DNA of 64,000 bases, from assembly GCA_964619555.1 (NCBI GenBank), contig CAZUDV010000017.1, positions 1 to 64,000 on the forward strand, given 5' to 3'. This document shows, piece after piece, positions 34,911-43,963 of the stretch; the stretch's first letter is position 1; each line of letters starts with the position of its first letter. Position numbers and translations under genes: made by a program. The notes under the pieces are model-generated. The model worked only from the letters and a program-made list of their open reading frames with translations. It ran no database searches and was not told the origin of the DNA. Source of the stretch: JAGOPY01 sp964619555. Its GTDB lineage: Bacteria > Bacteroidota > Bacteroidia > Bacteroidales > JAGOPY01.

Positions 34911-37319
34911 ATGAAAAAACAATTAGCCATATTCATTATATTGGCTGGGCTTCCATACTTATGCCTATCCCAAATCCTTACGGTTAAGGACATTACTGAT
35001 CTTCACCCCATCTGCGGGGTAAGTTTGAAATGCAGCTCAACTGGAATTACATTCTTTACAAATTCACAGGGACAGGTCGATATTTCAGGATTCATGGCAA
35101 CAGATGAAATCGAAATATCCCACCCGGGTTATGTTGCTGAAAACCTGATTAACGCTGACCTCCAGGAGTGCGGTTACATAATATTGTTGAAAGTGTCGGT
35201 AGTAAATCCCGATCCGAACGTTTTTTCCGATACCCGGTGGGATCAACCGGCTGATGAGGTGCCGGCACAAATCATCGTTTTTCCGGAGAGGCAGGTTGAA
35301 TTTATAAATCCGCCAACTACGGCCGACCTCCTGGCTTCATCGGGGGAGGTATTCCTGCAGAAAAATCTGATGGGAGGCGGAAATCCATGTATCCGCGGTT
35401 ATTCTTCCAACCGTTTGGTGATGGAAGTCGACGGGATACGGATGAATACCGCCGTGCCGCATTCAGCCTGCCAGCAGAACCTGTTGGGCATCGATCCGTT
35501 TATAATTCAAAAAGCCGAGGTTATATACGGCTCCTCATCTGTCATCTATGGAAGCGATGCCATTGCGGGCGCATTGACTTTTCGCACGCTTAATCCTGAA
35601 TTTTCGACCGGTGATGATGCCACGTTAACAGGCCATGCCGTTACCCGGTACGCTTCTGCCAACAATGAGATGACTGCCCATGCCGATGTTAAGATAGGAT
35701 GGAGGAAATGGGCCTCAGTTACCAGTCTGACATTCTCCGATTTTGGCGATCTGCGGATGGGAAAACACGGGCCTGAGGAATATTTGTCCCCATTTACGGT
35801 GAAAAGGGAAAATGGGGAGGATGTCGTAGTGGAAAATGAAAACCCGCTGGAACAGATCCCTTCTGGCTATTCACAGGCTTATCTCCTGCAAAAGGTACGA
35901 TACCGGCTCAACCGGAACTGGGAATTTACCTATGGTTTTTATCTGGCTTCAAATTCAGCAATCCCAAGGCGTGACCTGTTATCGGCAGAAGATGATGGGA
36001 TACCCGTATTTGCAGAGGCATTTTATGGTCCACAGACCTGGATGTTGAATTCCCTGCAGGTGAATTACAACTTTCCGGCCTCAATCTGCGATCGCATGAA
36101 TGTCCGGCTGGCCCATCAGTTTTTGACGGAAAACCGTACAGAAAGGGGATTTGATGAACCGATCAGGCATAACCAGCAGGAAAAGGTGAATGCCTTGTAC
36201 GTCAGCCTGGACCTGATCAAGTGCCTGGCCGAGAGGCATCAGATATTCTACGGAATTGAGGTGGTTTATGACGATATCAACTCCTCTGGCACTGATGAGA
36301 ATTTACTGAATGGCGATGAGGAAACTGGACCCGGAAATTATCCCAGGTCTCAATGGGGGTCCTATGCCCTGTATCTTGATTATTCCGGAAGAATATCGGA
36401 AAAACTGAGTCTTCAGGCTGGTGTACGGTATAATATTTACAGCCTGGATGCAGGGTTTGACAGTACTGTTTTTCACCTACCGATAACCGCGGCCAATATA
36501 AACAGTGATGTCATGACAGGCAAAGCCGGGATCATTTACAAACCTTCCGGAACCTGGGCCTTTAGCAGCGTTATTTCCACAGGATTCAGGGCTCCGAATG
36601 TGGATGATGCCGGAAGGATTATCGAATCAGAGCCTGTCACAACCCTGGTGCCCAACCCCGGCCTGAAAGAGGAGTACTCCTATACGATCGATTTCAGGGC
36701 TAAGAAAGTGTTTGCTGAAAAGCTTAAAGCAGAGGTCAGTATCTATTATACGTATCTTCAGGATGCCCTTGTGAGAGGTTCGTTTTCATCGTCTGGCACC
36801 GACAGCATTATCTCGGATGCAACGGAAGGTCATTTGCTGACTATGGAAAATGCAGCCCATGCCTGTGTCTATGGGATTCAGGCAGGAATTGATGGCTCGA
36901 TGCCTCATGGATTGGGTTTCAATGCGAGGATGAATTATCAGGCTGGCGAAGAAATAGTGAACAACTCCCCATCGTATTCAATGGAAGGTATTGCTCCTTT
37001 TTTCGGAAAAGCGGGAATCTCTTATCAGGGTAAGAGGCTGAGGGCCGAGGTTTATACCTGTTTCAGCGGCAGTGTGCGGCACGGCAAACTGTCTCCGGAG
37101 GAAAACGCCAGGGATTATCTTTATGCTACTGACGACAATGGTAATCCTTACAGTCCTGCCTGGTGGACCATCAACGTGCGTGCAGGTTACCAGGTCACCA
37201 GTTTTCTTTCGGTAAATATTGGTGCAGAAAACCTGACGGATGTCCGTTACCGACCTTATGGCTGGGGGATAACAGCTGCGGGGAGGAATATCCTGGTATC
37301 GGTGAGGGCTGGATTTTGA
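34911..37319 (+). CDS. TonB-dependent receptor, heme/hemoglobin type, copy 2
   Basis: An 802-residue paralogue of the receptor at 32258, in the same orientation. Matching landmarks are TTADLLASSGEVFLQKN, GGGNPCIRGYSSNR, GSSSVIYGSDAIAGALTF and ENLTDVRYRPYGWGITAAGR. The plug differs where copy 1 has MIRGFATN and AIFRSGNLQN: here CIRGYSSN and AVPHSACQQN, with two new cysteines, so ligand or partner may have changed. Signal peptide ends near LCLSQ. The stop is followed by a large RAYT-type palindrome. Confidence 0.87.
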   Translation: MKKQLAIFIILAGLPYLCLSQILTVKDITDLHPICGVSLKCSSTGITFFTNSQGQVDISGFMATDEIEISHPGYVAENLINADLQECGYIILLKVSVVNPDPNVFSDTRWDQPADEVPAQIIVFPERQVEFINPPTTADLLASSGEVFLQKNLMGGGNPCIRGYSSNRLVMEVDGIRMNTAVPHSACQQNLLGIDPFIIQKAEVIYGSSSVIYGSDAIAGALTFRTLNPEFSTGDDATLTGHAVTRYASANNEMTAHADVKIGWRKWASVTSLTFSDFGDLRMGKHGPEEYLSPFTVKRENGEDVVVENENPLEQIPSGYSQAYLLQKVRYRLNRNWEFTYGFYLASNSAIPRRDLLSAEDDGIPVFAEAFYGPQTWMLNSLQVNYNFPASICDRMNVRLAHQFLTENRTERGFDEPIRHNQQEKVNALYVSLDLIKCLAERHQIFYGIEVVYDDINSSGTDENLLNGDEETGPGNYPRSQWGSYALYLDYSGRISEKLSLQAGVRYNIYSLDAGFDSTVFHLPITAANINSDVMTGKAGIIYKPSGTWAFSSVISTGFRAPNVDDAGRIIESEPVTTLVPNPGLKEEYSYTIDFRAKKVFAEKLKAEVSIYYTYLQDALVRGSFSSSGTDSIISDATEGHLLTMENAAHACVYGIQAGIDGSMPHGLGFNARMNYQAGEEIVNNSPSYSMEGIAPFFGKAGISYQGKRLRAEVYTCFSGSVRHGKLSPEENARDYLYATDDNGNPYSPAWWTINVRAGYQVTSFLSVNIGAENLTDVRYRPYGWGITAAGRNILVSVRAGF

Positions 37320-37329
37320 GGTGGAGAAG

Positions 37330-37381
37330 GGACCTCACAGGTGACCTCACAGGTGACCTGTGAGGTCACCTGTGAGGTCCC
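37330..37381. repeat. RAYT-type repeat E, large palindrome between convergent genes
   Basis: Four units arranged as two ACCTCACAGGT followed by two ACCTGTGAGGT give a nearly perfect 52-base palindrome bounded by GGACC/GGTCC. It sits between the stop of the second TonB receptor and the stop of the sensor kinase on the opposite strand and could end both transcripts. Confidence 0.92.
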
Positions 37382-37393
37382 ACCCAACCCATC

Positions 37394-39499
37394 TCAATAT
37401 ATCTCCGCATTAAACTCCAGCGGTACAAGCACTTCCACAAGCGTACCCGCCGGTAAACCGCGTTCATCACTCAAATCAGTGATTGTCTGAATGATCGGCT
37501 TGGGATTGTGTTTATTGTATGTGTCGAACAACTGCTCCAGCATCTTCATCCCTTTGCCGGTCGACTGGCTCATTATACCCGCAGCCGCCTGACGGCCAAT
37601 GCCGTTGTCCCGGATTAGCAACCTTAAATAATCATCCTGACGGGAAATGCTGATCCATATCATTCCATCCAATCCTTTCGGCCTCAGACCGTGCTTCAAC
37701 GCATTCTCCGCGTGCAACTGCAGGATCATCTTGGGCACGAACGATTCCCGGTCGACGTCTTCGGCCATATCGATCTTAAAATTATATAGCTCCGGAAACC
37801 GCTGCCTCTCCAGTTCAAGATAATTGGTCACAAATTCCACTTCATCATGCAGCGTCCGGTAAAGCTGGTCGGAAGAGGAGAGCAGCGACCGGACCATGTT
37901 CGAAAATCTTACCACCAACAGGTAGGCTTCATCCTTTTTCTCCCTGTATATGGAAGACCCGATCGAATTGATCACATTGAACACGAAATGGGGTTCCATC
38001 TGGGTTTTTATGCTGGAAAGCTGCAGTGCAGCTATTTTCTTCTCGGTCTCATACTTCCGCTTCAACTGAATGGCGTAAAGGTTCCGGATCAGAAGGATAA
38101 AAGCCAGTATGGACAGATATATAGCCAGGTAGATCAAAAACCTTAACCGGTAAACAGGATTAAGGCCGTAGTCGAACAACCACCATTGGTCATCCCCCTG
38201 CACAGACAATTGCTGTGGTTGCTGTCCGTTCATTTTGATGCTTAATACCGGCTGAGCCTCCTGAACGGGAAAATTGATCTCAGCCGGGTGAGTGAAATCG
38301 TTACGAAAGATGTAATGCGTTTTAAAATCCTTGGAAAGAACAATGAATTCATCCTTCCCATCACCGTCAATGTCAATAAAGTCAGGTGGTAACCCGGAAT
38401 ATTTTATGTCTGAGATCTTTTTGAAATTCAACCGCGTATCAATTTCATAGACCCCATCGTTTTCATTAAATCCAATCACCCTGTCCGTTGGATATCCTTT
38501 GATATTCCTTGCGATAACATGGATATTCATCAAAACATCATTGGATTTCACTTCCCTTTCGAATAAAGTATTCCCTTGTGTATCTATAGTCAAGGCCAAG
38601 CTGACCGGTCTGTTGTTTGTAAAACCTTTATAAATGCAAATCAGTACAGGTTTTTGCTCCCGGGTTATAACCGGGTAAGCCAGAAAATTTCCAGTAACGC
38701 CAGGAAATTCTTTGGGTGGAAATAAAAAATCCAGATCATGGTCAAGCACCATCATCCAACTGCTGGAATCGTGAAAAACCATTTGTTCCTCATTAAAATT
38801 GTCGGTTGCAGAAGTAAACAGCGCAATCTCATCGAATAGATCCCTATCGATATCTGCCATAATGATCTGGTTAAAGTATGCCCCGCTATTTGGCGATGAA
38901 AAAACCGAATCATTGACAATATCATAAATAAATATTTTTCTCGGATATTTGGAAAATCCTGTATTTACTCCAAATGTCAGGTCTCCAACGCCATCCCCGG
39001 TCATATCGGAGACCTTGCCCGGGACAATGGTAAAATCCGGTTCCATTAAATTCTTACCCAGAGTTGTTATGAACCTGTTTGCAATAAAGAGTTCCGGTTC
39101 TTTTCCGAATTTAATAGCATGAAGAAGTATACTATCATAGTGGTACGTAAAAAGAAAGATCTCTTCCAGGTTATCGGAATCATAGTCACCAATCATAAAA
39201 CGGGAAGATTGTTCCTTATAGACACCTTTAAAATTGCGTTGCTGGTCAGGGCCAAGATTGGTCTTGACAACTACCCCTGCATTACCGGCAAGATTCAAGA
39301 AGGTATGAATCCGTTCCGATATCCCGTCATGATCCAGATCCGCATAATAAAACTGCGTGTCGTCAAAATGAGTGCTTAATGCAACCTGATCAACTTTATA
39401 TTTCTTAAGGCCAAGTGGAATAAACAGGATAATAAGCACGGCCATTAGTAGTGCCTGGATAAAAGGATTCAGGAGAATGAGTGATGCTCTGCGAAACAT
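37394..39499 (-). CDS. LytS-type sensor histidine kinase with periplasmic FG-GAP-like repeats
   Basis: A 701-residue sensor. After one N-terminal membrane segment (PFIQALLMAVLIILFIPLGL) comes a periplasmic region of FG-GAP/VCBS-like calcium loops (YADLDHDGISERI, GDYDSDNLEEIFLF, DMTGDGVGDLTFGV, DIDGDGKDEFIVL), then a second membrane segment (FLIYLAIYLSILAFILL) and a His_kinase domain with the phosphoacceptor in KTQMEPHFVFNVINS and an ATPase with LHAENALKHGLRP and IRDNGIGRQAA. No LytR-type partner regulator is nearby. Propeller-like sensors of this kind suggest extracellular polymer or calcium sensing, which is inference. Confidence 0.88.
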   Translation of the reverse strand: MFRRASLILLNPFIQALLMAVLIILFIPLGLKKYKVDQVALSTHFDDTQFYYADLDHDGISERIHTFLNLAGNAGVVVKTNLGPDQQRNFKGVYKEQSSRFMIGDYDSDNLEEIFLFTYHYDSILLHAIKFGKEPELFIANRFITTLGKNLMEPDFTIVPGKVSDMTGDGVGDLTFGVNTGFSKYPRKIFIYDIVNDSVFSSPNSGAYFNQIIMADIDRDLFDEIALFTSATDNFNEEQMVFHDSSSWMMVLDHDLDFLFPPKEFPGVTGNFLAYPVITREQKPVLICIYKGFTNNRPVSLALTIDTQGNTLFEREVKSNDVLMNIHVIARNIKGYPTDRVIGFNENDGVYEIDTRLNFKKISDIKYSGLPPDFIDIDGDGKDEFIVLSKDFKTHYIFRNDFTHPAEINFPVQEAQPVLSIKMNGQQPQQLSVQGDDQWWLFDYGLNPVYRLRFLIYLAIYLSILAFILLIRNLYAIQLKRKYETEKKIAALQLSSIKTQMEPHFVFNVINSIGSSIYREKKDEAYLLVVRFSNMVRSLLSSSDQLYRTLHDEVEFVTNYLELERQRFPELYNFKIDMAEDVDRESFVPKMILQLHAENALKHGLRPKGLDGMIWISISRQDDYLRLLIRDNGIGRQAAAGIMSQSTGKGMKMLEQLFDTYNKHNPKPIIQTITDLSDERGLPAGTLVEVLVPLEFNAEIY

Positions 39500-39546
39500 G
39501 TAAGCAAGTTAGAAAGAATAATGCTAAATGCAAAACTATAATGCAT

Positions 39547-39870
39547 TTATACCAGCACTTCCCCCATGCGGTGCCGCCATCTGATAAATCCCTCCACGAG
39601 CGGGGAATTGACGTTTTCATGGTGGATGACGTGAAACACCAGGTCCTGGTCGATGTGAGACGACCGCCAGGCGTACTTGTACTGCTCCCGGCCGCTGTTC
39701 TGCACCTGATTAATGGCATCTTCCACACGCCGGTATTGGATGCGCAAATCACCTTCTCCTTTGTCCAGGCTCCAGATATAAGTGGCATGGGAATTCAGCA
39801 GCTCCCATATGAAATGCATCATCTTCTCTCCTTCCACAGTGAATAAAAAACCGAAATTAAAACAACTCAT
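39547..39870 (-). CDS. Small hypothetical protein, possibly a fragment
   Basis: Not recognised with certainty. The frame gives 107 residues from ATG 39870, or 91 from ATG 39822, which has a good AAGGAG site five bases ahead. The start FNFGFLFTVEGEKMMHFIWE reads like the C-terminal beta domain of a longer protein, and a stop codon stands directly before the ATG, so this may be the remaining end of a broken gene. It lies 47 bases upstream of the sensor kinase on the same strand and could be co-transcribed with it. Confidence 0.45.
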   Translation of the reverse strand: MSCFNFGFLFTVEGEKMMHFIWELLNSHATYIWSLDKGEGDLRIQYRRVEDAINQVQNSGREQYKYAWRSSHIDQDLVFHVIHHENVNSPLVEGFIRWRHRMGEVLV

Positions 39871-39984
39871 AACCTAAAACTCAATCCTCCACACTAAAAA
39901 ACTATTTCATTCTCTGGCGGTATCCCGGGCCTAAGACAGAGACGTCCCTTGGAGCGCAGATTATTTGAGTACTGAGAATTGCGT

Positions 39985-40060
39985 GCTGAGTCCTGAACTC
40001 TTTCTTCTAACTTCTAACTATAACCTTAACTTTGCACTTTGAACCTTGAACTTTGAACTC
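39985..40060. repeat. Degenerate short-unit repeat running into the methyltransferase start
   Basis: Units of the kind CTTCTAA, CTTTGAAC and CCTTGAA repeat with a period of 7-9 bases from about 39985 up to the TTG at 40053 and just past it. A perfect -7-like TAACTTTG (40027-40034) is made by the repeat itself. Confidence 0.6.
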
Positions 40061-40886
40061 GATCTTCTTGATCTTTAGTCTTGCGCTCGTTGCGATCGTG
40101 CTCATCCTGCTGATACGCTACGTGTGGGGAATTTTCTTCGACCGGAATTATTTCCCGGTGGAATGGGAAAATGCTTGCAGGGAAGGCAGGGTAACCAGGG
40201 ATCTGATTGCCCTGGAGAGAAATTATCCTGACAAAGTCCGGTTTTTCAACTGGTGGTTCCAGATCGAAAGGCTGAAAAGAGATGATGTCCGGGGAGACTT
40301 TGCAGAACTGGGCGTTTACAAAGGAGAGAGTGCGCGTATCATACACCGGATGGATGCCACACGTAAGTTTCACCTCTTCGACACTTTCGAGGGATTCAAT
40401 GCCGAGGATCTGAACGGTGAAACGGGAGAAGCAGCCACGTATACCCCCCGAAACTTCGCCGATACGAGCCTGGAACTGGCAAAAAGGACTATCGGCGGGA
40501 ACGATAACGTCATCTTTCATCCGGGGCATTTTCCGGAGTCTGCAGTCGGTGACCGCGAACCGGAGACCGCAGACCGCCGGACACCGACCACCGACCGCAG
40601 ACCGCGGACCGCGGACCGCGGACCGTCCTACGCTCTTGTCAACCTCGACGCCGACCTCTATGCCCCGACCAAAGCCGGTCTGGAATACTTCTTTCCACGC
40701 CTGGCTCCGGGCGGAGTGATCATCATTCACGATTACAATTACAAGTGGCCGGGCATTATAAAGGCTGTCGATGATTTTGCTGAAAAAATATCGGGAACCA
40801 TGGTCATGATTCCCGATAAGGAAGGTAGTGTGATGTTGTTCAAATCATTCGACAGGCTTGGCCACAACTTCTCCCTTGATCGTTAA
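40053..40886 (+). CDS. Membrane-anchored TylF-like methyltransferase with in-frame 7-mer array
   Basis: A 277-residue protein: one N-terminal membrane helix (IFLIFSLALVAIVLILLI) and a TylF/macrocin O-methyltransferase-like SAM domain (FAELGVYKGESARIIHR, FHLFDTFEGF, YALVNLDADLYAPTKAGLEY, GGVIIIHDYNY). The start is the TTG at 40053; a stop stands just upstream and no ATG fits. Residues 167-191 (from DREPETADRRT to DRGPS) have no counterpart in the family and are encoded by a 7-base tandem array. Because 7 is not a multiple of 3, gain or loss of a unit would shift the frame. The 3' end overlaps the convergent DUF1573 gene by 42 bases. Confidence 0.82.
   Translation: MNSIFLIFSLALVAIVLILLIRYVWGIFFDRNYFPVEWENACREGRVTRDLIALERNYPDKVRFFNWWFQIERLKRDDVRGDFAELGVYKGESARIIHRMDATRKFHLFDTFEGFNAEDLNGETGEAATYTPRNFADTSLELAKRTIGGNDNVIFHPGHFPESAVGDREPETADRRTPTTDRRPRTADRGPSYALVNLDADLYAPTKAGLEYFFPRLAPGGVIIIHDYNYKWPGIIKAVDDFAEKISGTMVMIPDKEGSVMLFKSFDRLGHNFSLDR
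40551..40627. repeat. 7-bp tandem array GACCGCG, eleven units, inside the methyltransferase gene
   Basis: Eleven units of exactly 7 bases in register: GACCGCG, AACCGGA, GACCGCA, GACCGCC, GGACACC, GACCACC, GACCGCA, three GACCGCG and GACCGTC. It lies wholly inside the coding sequence, between the FHPGHFPESAVG segment and YALVNLDADLY. Confidence 0.95.
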
Positions 40887-41333
40887 TACGACGGGGGAAG
40901 GATTCCCCTCCAGGGTAACTGACACTGTTTTCGCAAAAGATCCAACCCGTGCTGAATTATAGGTAGCCTTGACCATGCCTGACCCGCCTGGTCTGACCGG
41001 CTCCTTGGTGTATTCCGCAACCGTGCAGCCACAAGAACTTCGAGCCGCAGTCACCACCACCGGATCTGTTCCGGTGTTCTTAAATGTGAAAGTAACTTCA
41101 GCCGGTGCATTTTGAACAATCTTTCCGAAGTCATGGGTGGTTTCGTTCCATAAGATGTTCTTCTGTGTGGCCGGGGTTGCCGGGGAAGCCGGTTGCGCGG
41201 CCTGGACCGGTTGGGCTGATTCCACAGTCTGAGGCGGTTTTGCAGGTTGATCCTGCTTTGTTGCTTTATCCTGAGCTGCCAGGAATTGAGTGCCGATAAA
41301 TAAAGCCAGCATAAAAGTGAAAAATGATTTCAT
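40845..41333 (-). CDS. Exported DUF1573 protein
   Basis: A 162-residue protein with a signal peptide (FTFMLALFIGTQFLAAQ), a low-complexity linker rich in A, P, Q and T, and one DUF1573 domain (TTHDFGKIVQNAPAEVTFTF, SSCGCTVAEYTKEPVRPGG, GNPSPVVLTIKGEV). DUF1573 is an Ig/ASPM-like fold common in the Bacteroidota with no known activity. Its last 42 bases overlap the convergent methyltransferase gene, and the shared DNA codes for conserved residues in neither domain core. Confidence 0.88.
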   Translation of the reverse strand: MKSFFTFMLALFIGTQFLAAQDKATKQDQPAKPPQTVESAQPVQAAQPASPATPATQKNILWNETTHDFGKIVQNAPAEVTFTFKNTGTDPVVVTAARSSCGCTVAEYTKEPVRPGGSGMVKATYNSARVGSFAKTVSVTLEGNPSPVVLTIKGEVVAKPVE

Positions 41334-41483
41334 GAGAATGAGATTAAATTTAAAATCCAGAATTTACATTTTGAATCACCAAAGTTATGGTGATAAGAGT
41401 TTGATACTGGTTAATGGATATTAAACATTGCTTAATAGATTGTTAATGAATTGTAAATGGCAAATTTTATTACCTTCGTCCCT

Positions 41484-42770
41484 ATGTCTAACCGTTCAAT
41501 CCGATGGGTCATTGGGCTTGGGGTACTGGCTATCCTGGCCATTCTCGCAGCACAGGCATATTTCTTTTATCAGGCCTTCAATCTCAAAGAAAGGCAGACT
41601 GTTCAGTCATTGAAAATCTCCCTTCAATCAGTGGCGGAAAATATCAGCCGGTACAATGAAAGTACACTCCCCGATAACATCATTCATCAGTTCAGTCCTG
41701 AGTATTTTATTGTAGATATTAATAACCACATCGATTCCAGGATCTTAGAACATTATCTGCAATCGGAACTGACCCGACGGCATATCAATATCGATTTTGA
41801 ATATGCTATTTATGATTGCGATGATGACCGCATGGTTTATGGCAATTATGTTTCCCTGGATGAAAAGGAGGATCAAAGGAGTAAACTTCAAAACTGGCCA
41901 AAATACGATGAAGGCCTTTATTATTTCGGTGTGCATTTCCCCGGAATTCAAAACTATATCCTGGGAGAAATGCAAATCTGGTATTTCTTCACGATTATAC
42001 TGGTTGTCGTGATCCTTTTTTTCAGCTACAGCATGATGATCATCCTTCAACAGAAAAAACTCTCGGAGGTCCAGCGGGATTTCATCAACAATATGAGCCA
42101 TGAATTCCGGACACCGCTTACTTCCATCAGCCTGGCTGCAGATGTCCTGCAGGAGGAGTCATCAAAGGGCGCAGGAAATTCGGAACGCCTGAGAAAATAT
42201 GTCGCTATCCTGAAAGAACAGGCGCACCTGATGAATAACAAGGTTGAGAGAGTGCTTCAGCAGGCTGAGACTGATCATAAATTATTCAGGATCAATAAAG
42301 AAAGAATCAACCTGAAAGAATTTTTGTCCAACCTAAGGGATCAGTTTTCGAACAGGGTTGAACATTTACAGGGAACCCTCAGTTTTTCATGTGGAGTGGA
42401 AGCGCCGATAATTATGGCAGATGCTACTCATTTGACCGGCATTATGATCAATCTCCTTGACAATGCTTTGAAATACACGGTTGAATTGCCAGAGATCAGG
42501 GTCCAGTTGTCGGAGGATGACGGGAAGATCATCATTTCCGTATCTGATAATGGCCTGGGAATCGAAAGAAAGCATCTCCGCAGGATTTTCATGCCGTTTT
42601 TCAGGGTGCCCAGTGGCAACGTGCATAATGTTAAGGGCTCCGGACTGGGACTGAGTTATGTGAAGAAGATCTGCGACCTCCATGGTTGGAAGATCAAAGT
42701 GGACAGTCTCCCCGGAAAAGGCACCTCGGTATTCATTATCATCCCGAAATCAAGCCGATATGGAGGTTAA
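41484..42770 (+). CDS. Sensor histidine kinase of a two-component pair
   Basis: The ATG at 41484 (428 residues) fits a membrane start NRSIRWVIGLGVLAILAILA, and a TACCTTCG -7-like element lies at 41471-41478; the frame open from 41457 adds a leader across that element. Periplasmic domain of about 140 residues, second membrane segment (IWYFFTIILVVVILFFSY), H-box MSHEFRTPLTSI, N-box NLLDNALKYT, G1 VSDNGLGIE and G2 GSGLGLSYVKKI. Its stop overlaps the start of the response regulator by 11 bases. The signal is unknown. Confidence 0.92.
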   Translation: MSNRSIRWVIGLGVLAILAILAAQAYFFYQAFNLKERQTVQSLKISLQSVAENISRYNESTLPDNIIHQFSPEYFIVDINNHIDSRILEHYLQSELTRRHINIDFEYAIYDCDDDRMVYGNYVSLDEKEDQRSKLQNWPKYDEGLYYFGVHFPGIQNYILGEMQIWYFFTIILVVVILFFSYSMMIILQQKKLSEVQRDFINNMSHEFRTPLTSISLAADVLQEESSKGAGNSERLRKYVAILKEQAHLMNNKVERVLQQAETDHKLFRINKERINLKEFLSNLRDQFSNRVEHLQGTLSFSCGVEAPIIMADATHLTGIMINLLDNALKYTVELPEIRVQLSEDDGKIIISVSDNGLGIERKHLRRIFMPFFRVPSGNVHNVKGSGLGLSYVKKICDLHGWKIKVDSLPGKGTSVFIIIPKSSRYGG

Positions 42771-43452
42771 AAATAAAATATTGTATGTCGAAGACGATGA
42801 CACGCTGGGGTATATCACATCGGAAAACCTGGAACGGAAAGGGTATGAAGTTGTCTGGAGCAAGGACGGAGAATCGGCGCTGAAACTATTTCGTAAAGAA
42901 TCATTCGATATTTGCCTGCTGGACATAATGCTGCCCAAACTGGACGGATTTACCCTGGCCAGGTTAATTCGAAAGGAAAATGAAGAGGTTCCGCTGATCT
43001 TCATATCTGCCAAAAGCCTCACCGAGGATAAGATTGAAGGGCTGTTGCTGGGAGCTGACGACTATATCGTAAAACCTTTCAATATAGAGGAATTAACGCT
43101 GAAGATCGAGGTTTTTCTTAAACGTTCCATGATAAAAAGGACCGGCGCCTTACATAGCAATTATTCCATCGGATCCTGTACACTCGACATGAACCTTCTT
43201 CAATTGAACTGCCAGGGCAATGTAAAAAAGCTTACATTCCGGGAGGCAGAACTGATTGGATATTTTAGCCGAAACCGTAATAAGTTACTGACCAGGGAAC
43301 AGATCCTGGAAGCGGTGTGGGGTGGTAATGACTATTTCTCGGGTCGTAGTCTGGATGTATTCATCTCCAGGTTGCGTAAATACTTTCAGGATGATCCCTC
43401 GGTCAGGATCGAGAACCGTCATGGATTGGGCTATGTGTTCGAAGTCGCTTGA
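42760..43452 (+). CDS. OmpR-family response regulator
   Basis: A 230-residue regulator from ATG 42760: receiver with LYVEDDDTLGY, phosphoacceptor Asp in ICLLDIMLPKLDG, and the T/S-K signature in FISAKS and DYIVKPFN; C-terminal winged helix (LTFREAELIGYFSRNRNKLL, RSLDVFISRLRKYF, GLGYVFEVA). It is translated from within the end of the kinase gene, a typical coupled pair. The following small secreted protein may be in the same transcript. Confidence 0.93.
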   Translation: MEVKNKILYVEDDDTLGYITSENLERKGYEVVWSKDGESALKLFRKESFDICLLDIMLPKLDGFTLARLIRKENEEVPLIFISAKSLTEDKIEGLLLGADDYIVKPFNIEELTLKIEVFLKRSMIKRTGALHSNYSIGSCTLDMNLLQLNCQGNVKKLTFREAELIGYFSRNRNKLLTREQILEAVWGGNDYFSGRSLDVFISRLRKYFQDDPSVRIENRHGLGYVFEVA

Positions 43453-43479
43453 TAATACGTTTTAATTAAATCCAATTCT

Positions 43480-43959
43480 ATGAGCAAGCTGGTATTATTA
43501 GTTCTTTTGATTTCGGGTACGCTCTTTTCTTTAATCGTAACAGCCCAGGAATTGCCGGCCACTAAAGCTGAACAGATTTCCGAAATTAATAATGGTGAAG
43601 GAAAACTTATCGCCACGGTTGACAGCGCGGGTTTTATAAGGAATTCACAGGGCAGGATTATCGGGCAATATACAAGTTCTGGGGAATACCTTAATCATGC
43701 CGGTGTGGAGGCGGGATACATTGAGAAAGATTTCATCTACGACCGGAACGGTAAAAAATTCGCTCGTTTTGCCAGGAACGGCGACATCCAGGATGCCAAA
43801 GGAAACCAACTTGGTCATATTTCTTCAGAAGGGACTGTTACCGATCATACCGGCAAAATAGTTGGGCAGGCTCCGGGAGTCGACAGAAATATCCTGGCCC
43901 TGTTGTTTTTCTTTCAGAAATCCGGAGCGGCGGGAAAAGCCGTCAGCGGAAAAAAGTAG
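43480..43959 (+). CDS. Secreted protein with beta-flower type repeats
   Basis: A 159-residue protein with a signal peptide (LVLLVLLISGTLFSLIVTAQ). It then shows short repeats built around D/N-G and G-x-I/L (DSAGFIRNSQGRIIGQYTSS, IYDRNGKKFARFARNGDIQD, GTVTDHTGKIVGQA), resembling the 5-fold beta-flower proteins common in the Bacteroidota. Function unknown. It follows the two-component pair by 27 bases and could be a member or target of that system. The stop is followed at once by a RAYT-type repeat. Confidence 0.7.
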   Translation: MSKLVLLVLLISGTLFSLIVTAQELPATKAEQISEINNGEGKLIATVDSAGFIRNSQGRIIGQYTSSGEYLNHAGVEAGYIEKDFIYDRNGKKFARFARNGDIQDAKGNQLGHISSEGTVTDHTGKIVGQAPGVDRNILALLFFFQKSGAAGKAVSGKK

Positions 43960-43963
43960 ACCC

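Noticed and set aside
39405..39788. 127-residue minus-strand frame overlapping the sensor kinase start
   Set aside because: It overlaps both the kinase N-terminus and the small gene at 39547 in another frame and shows no protein-like pattern.
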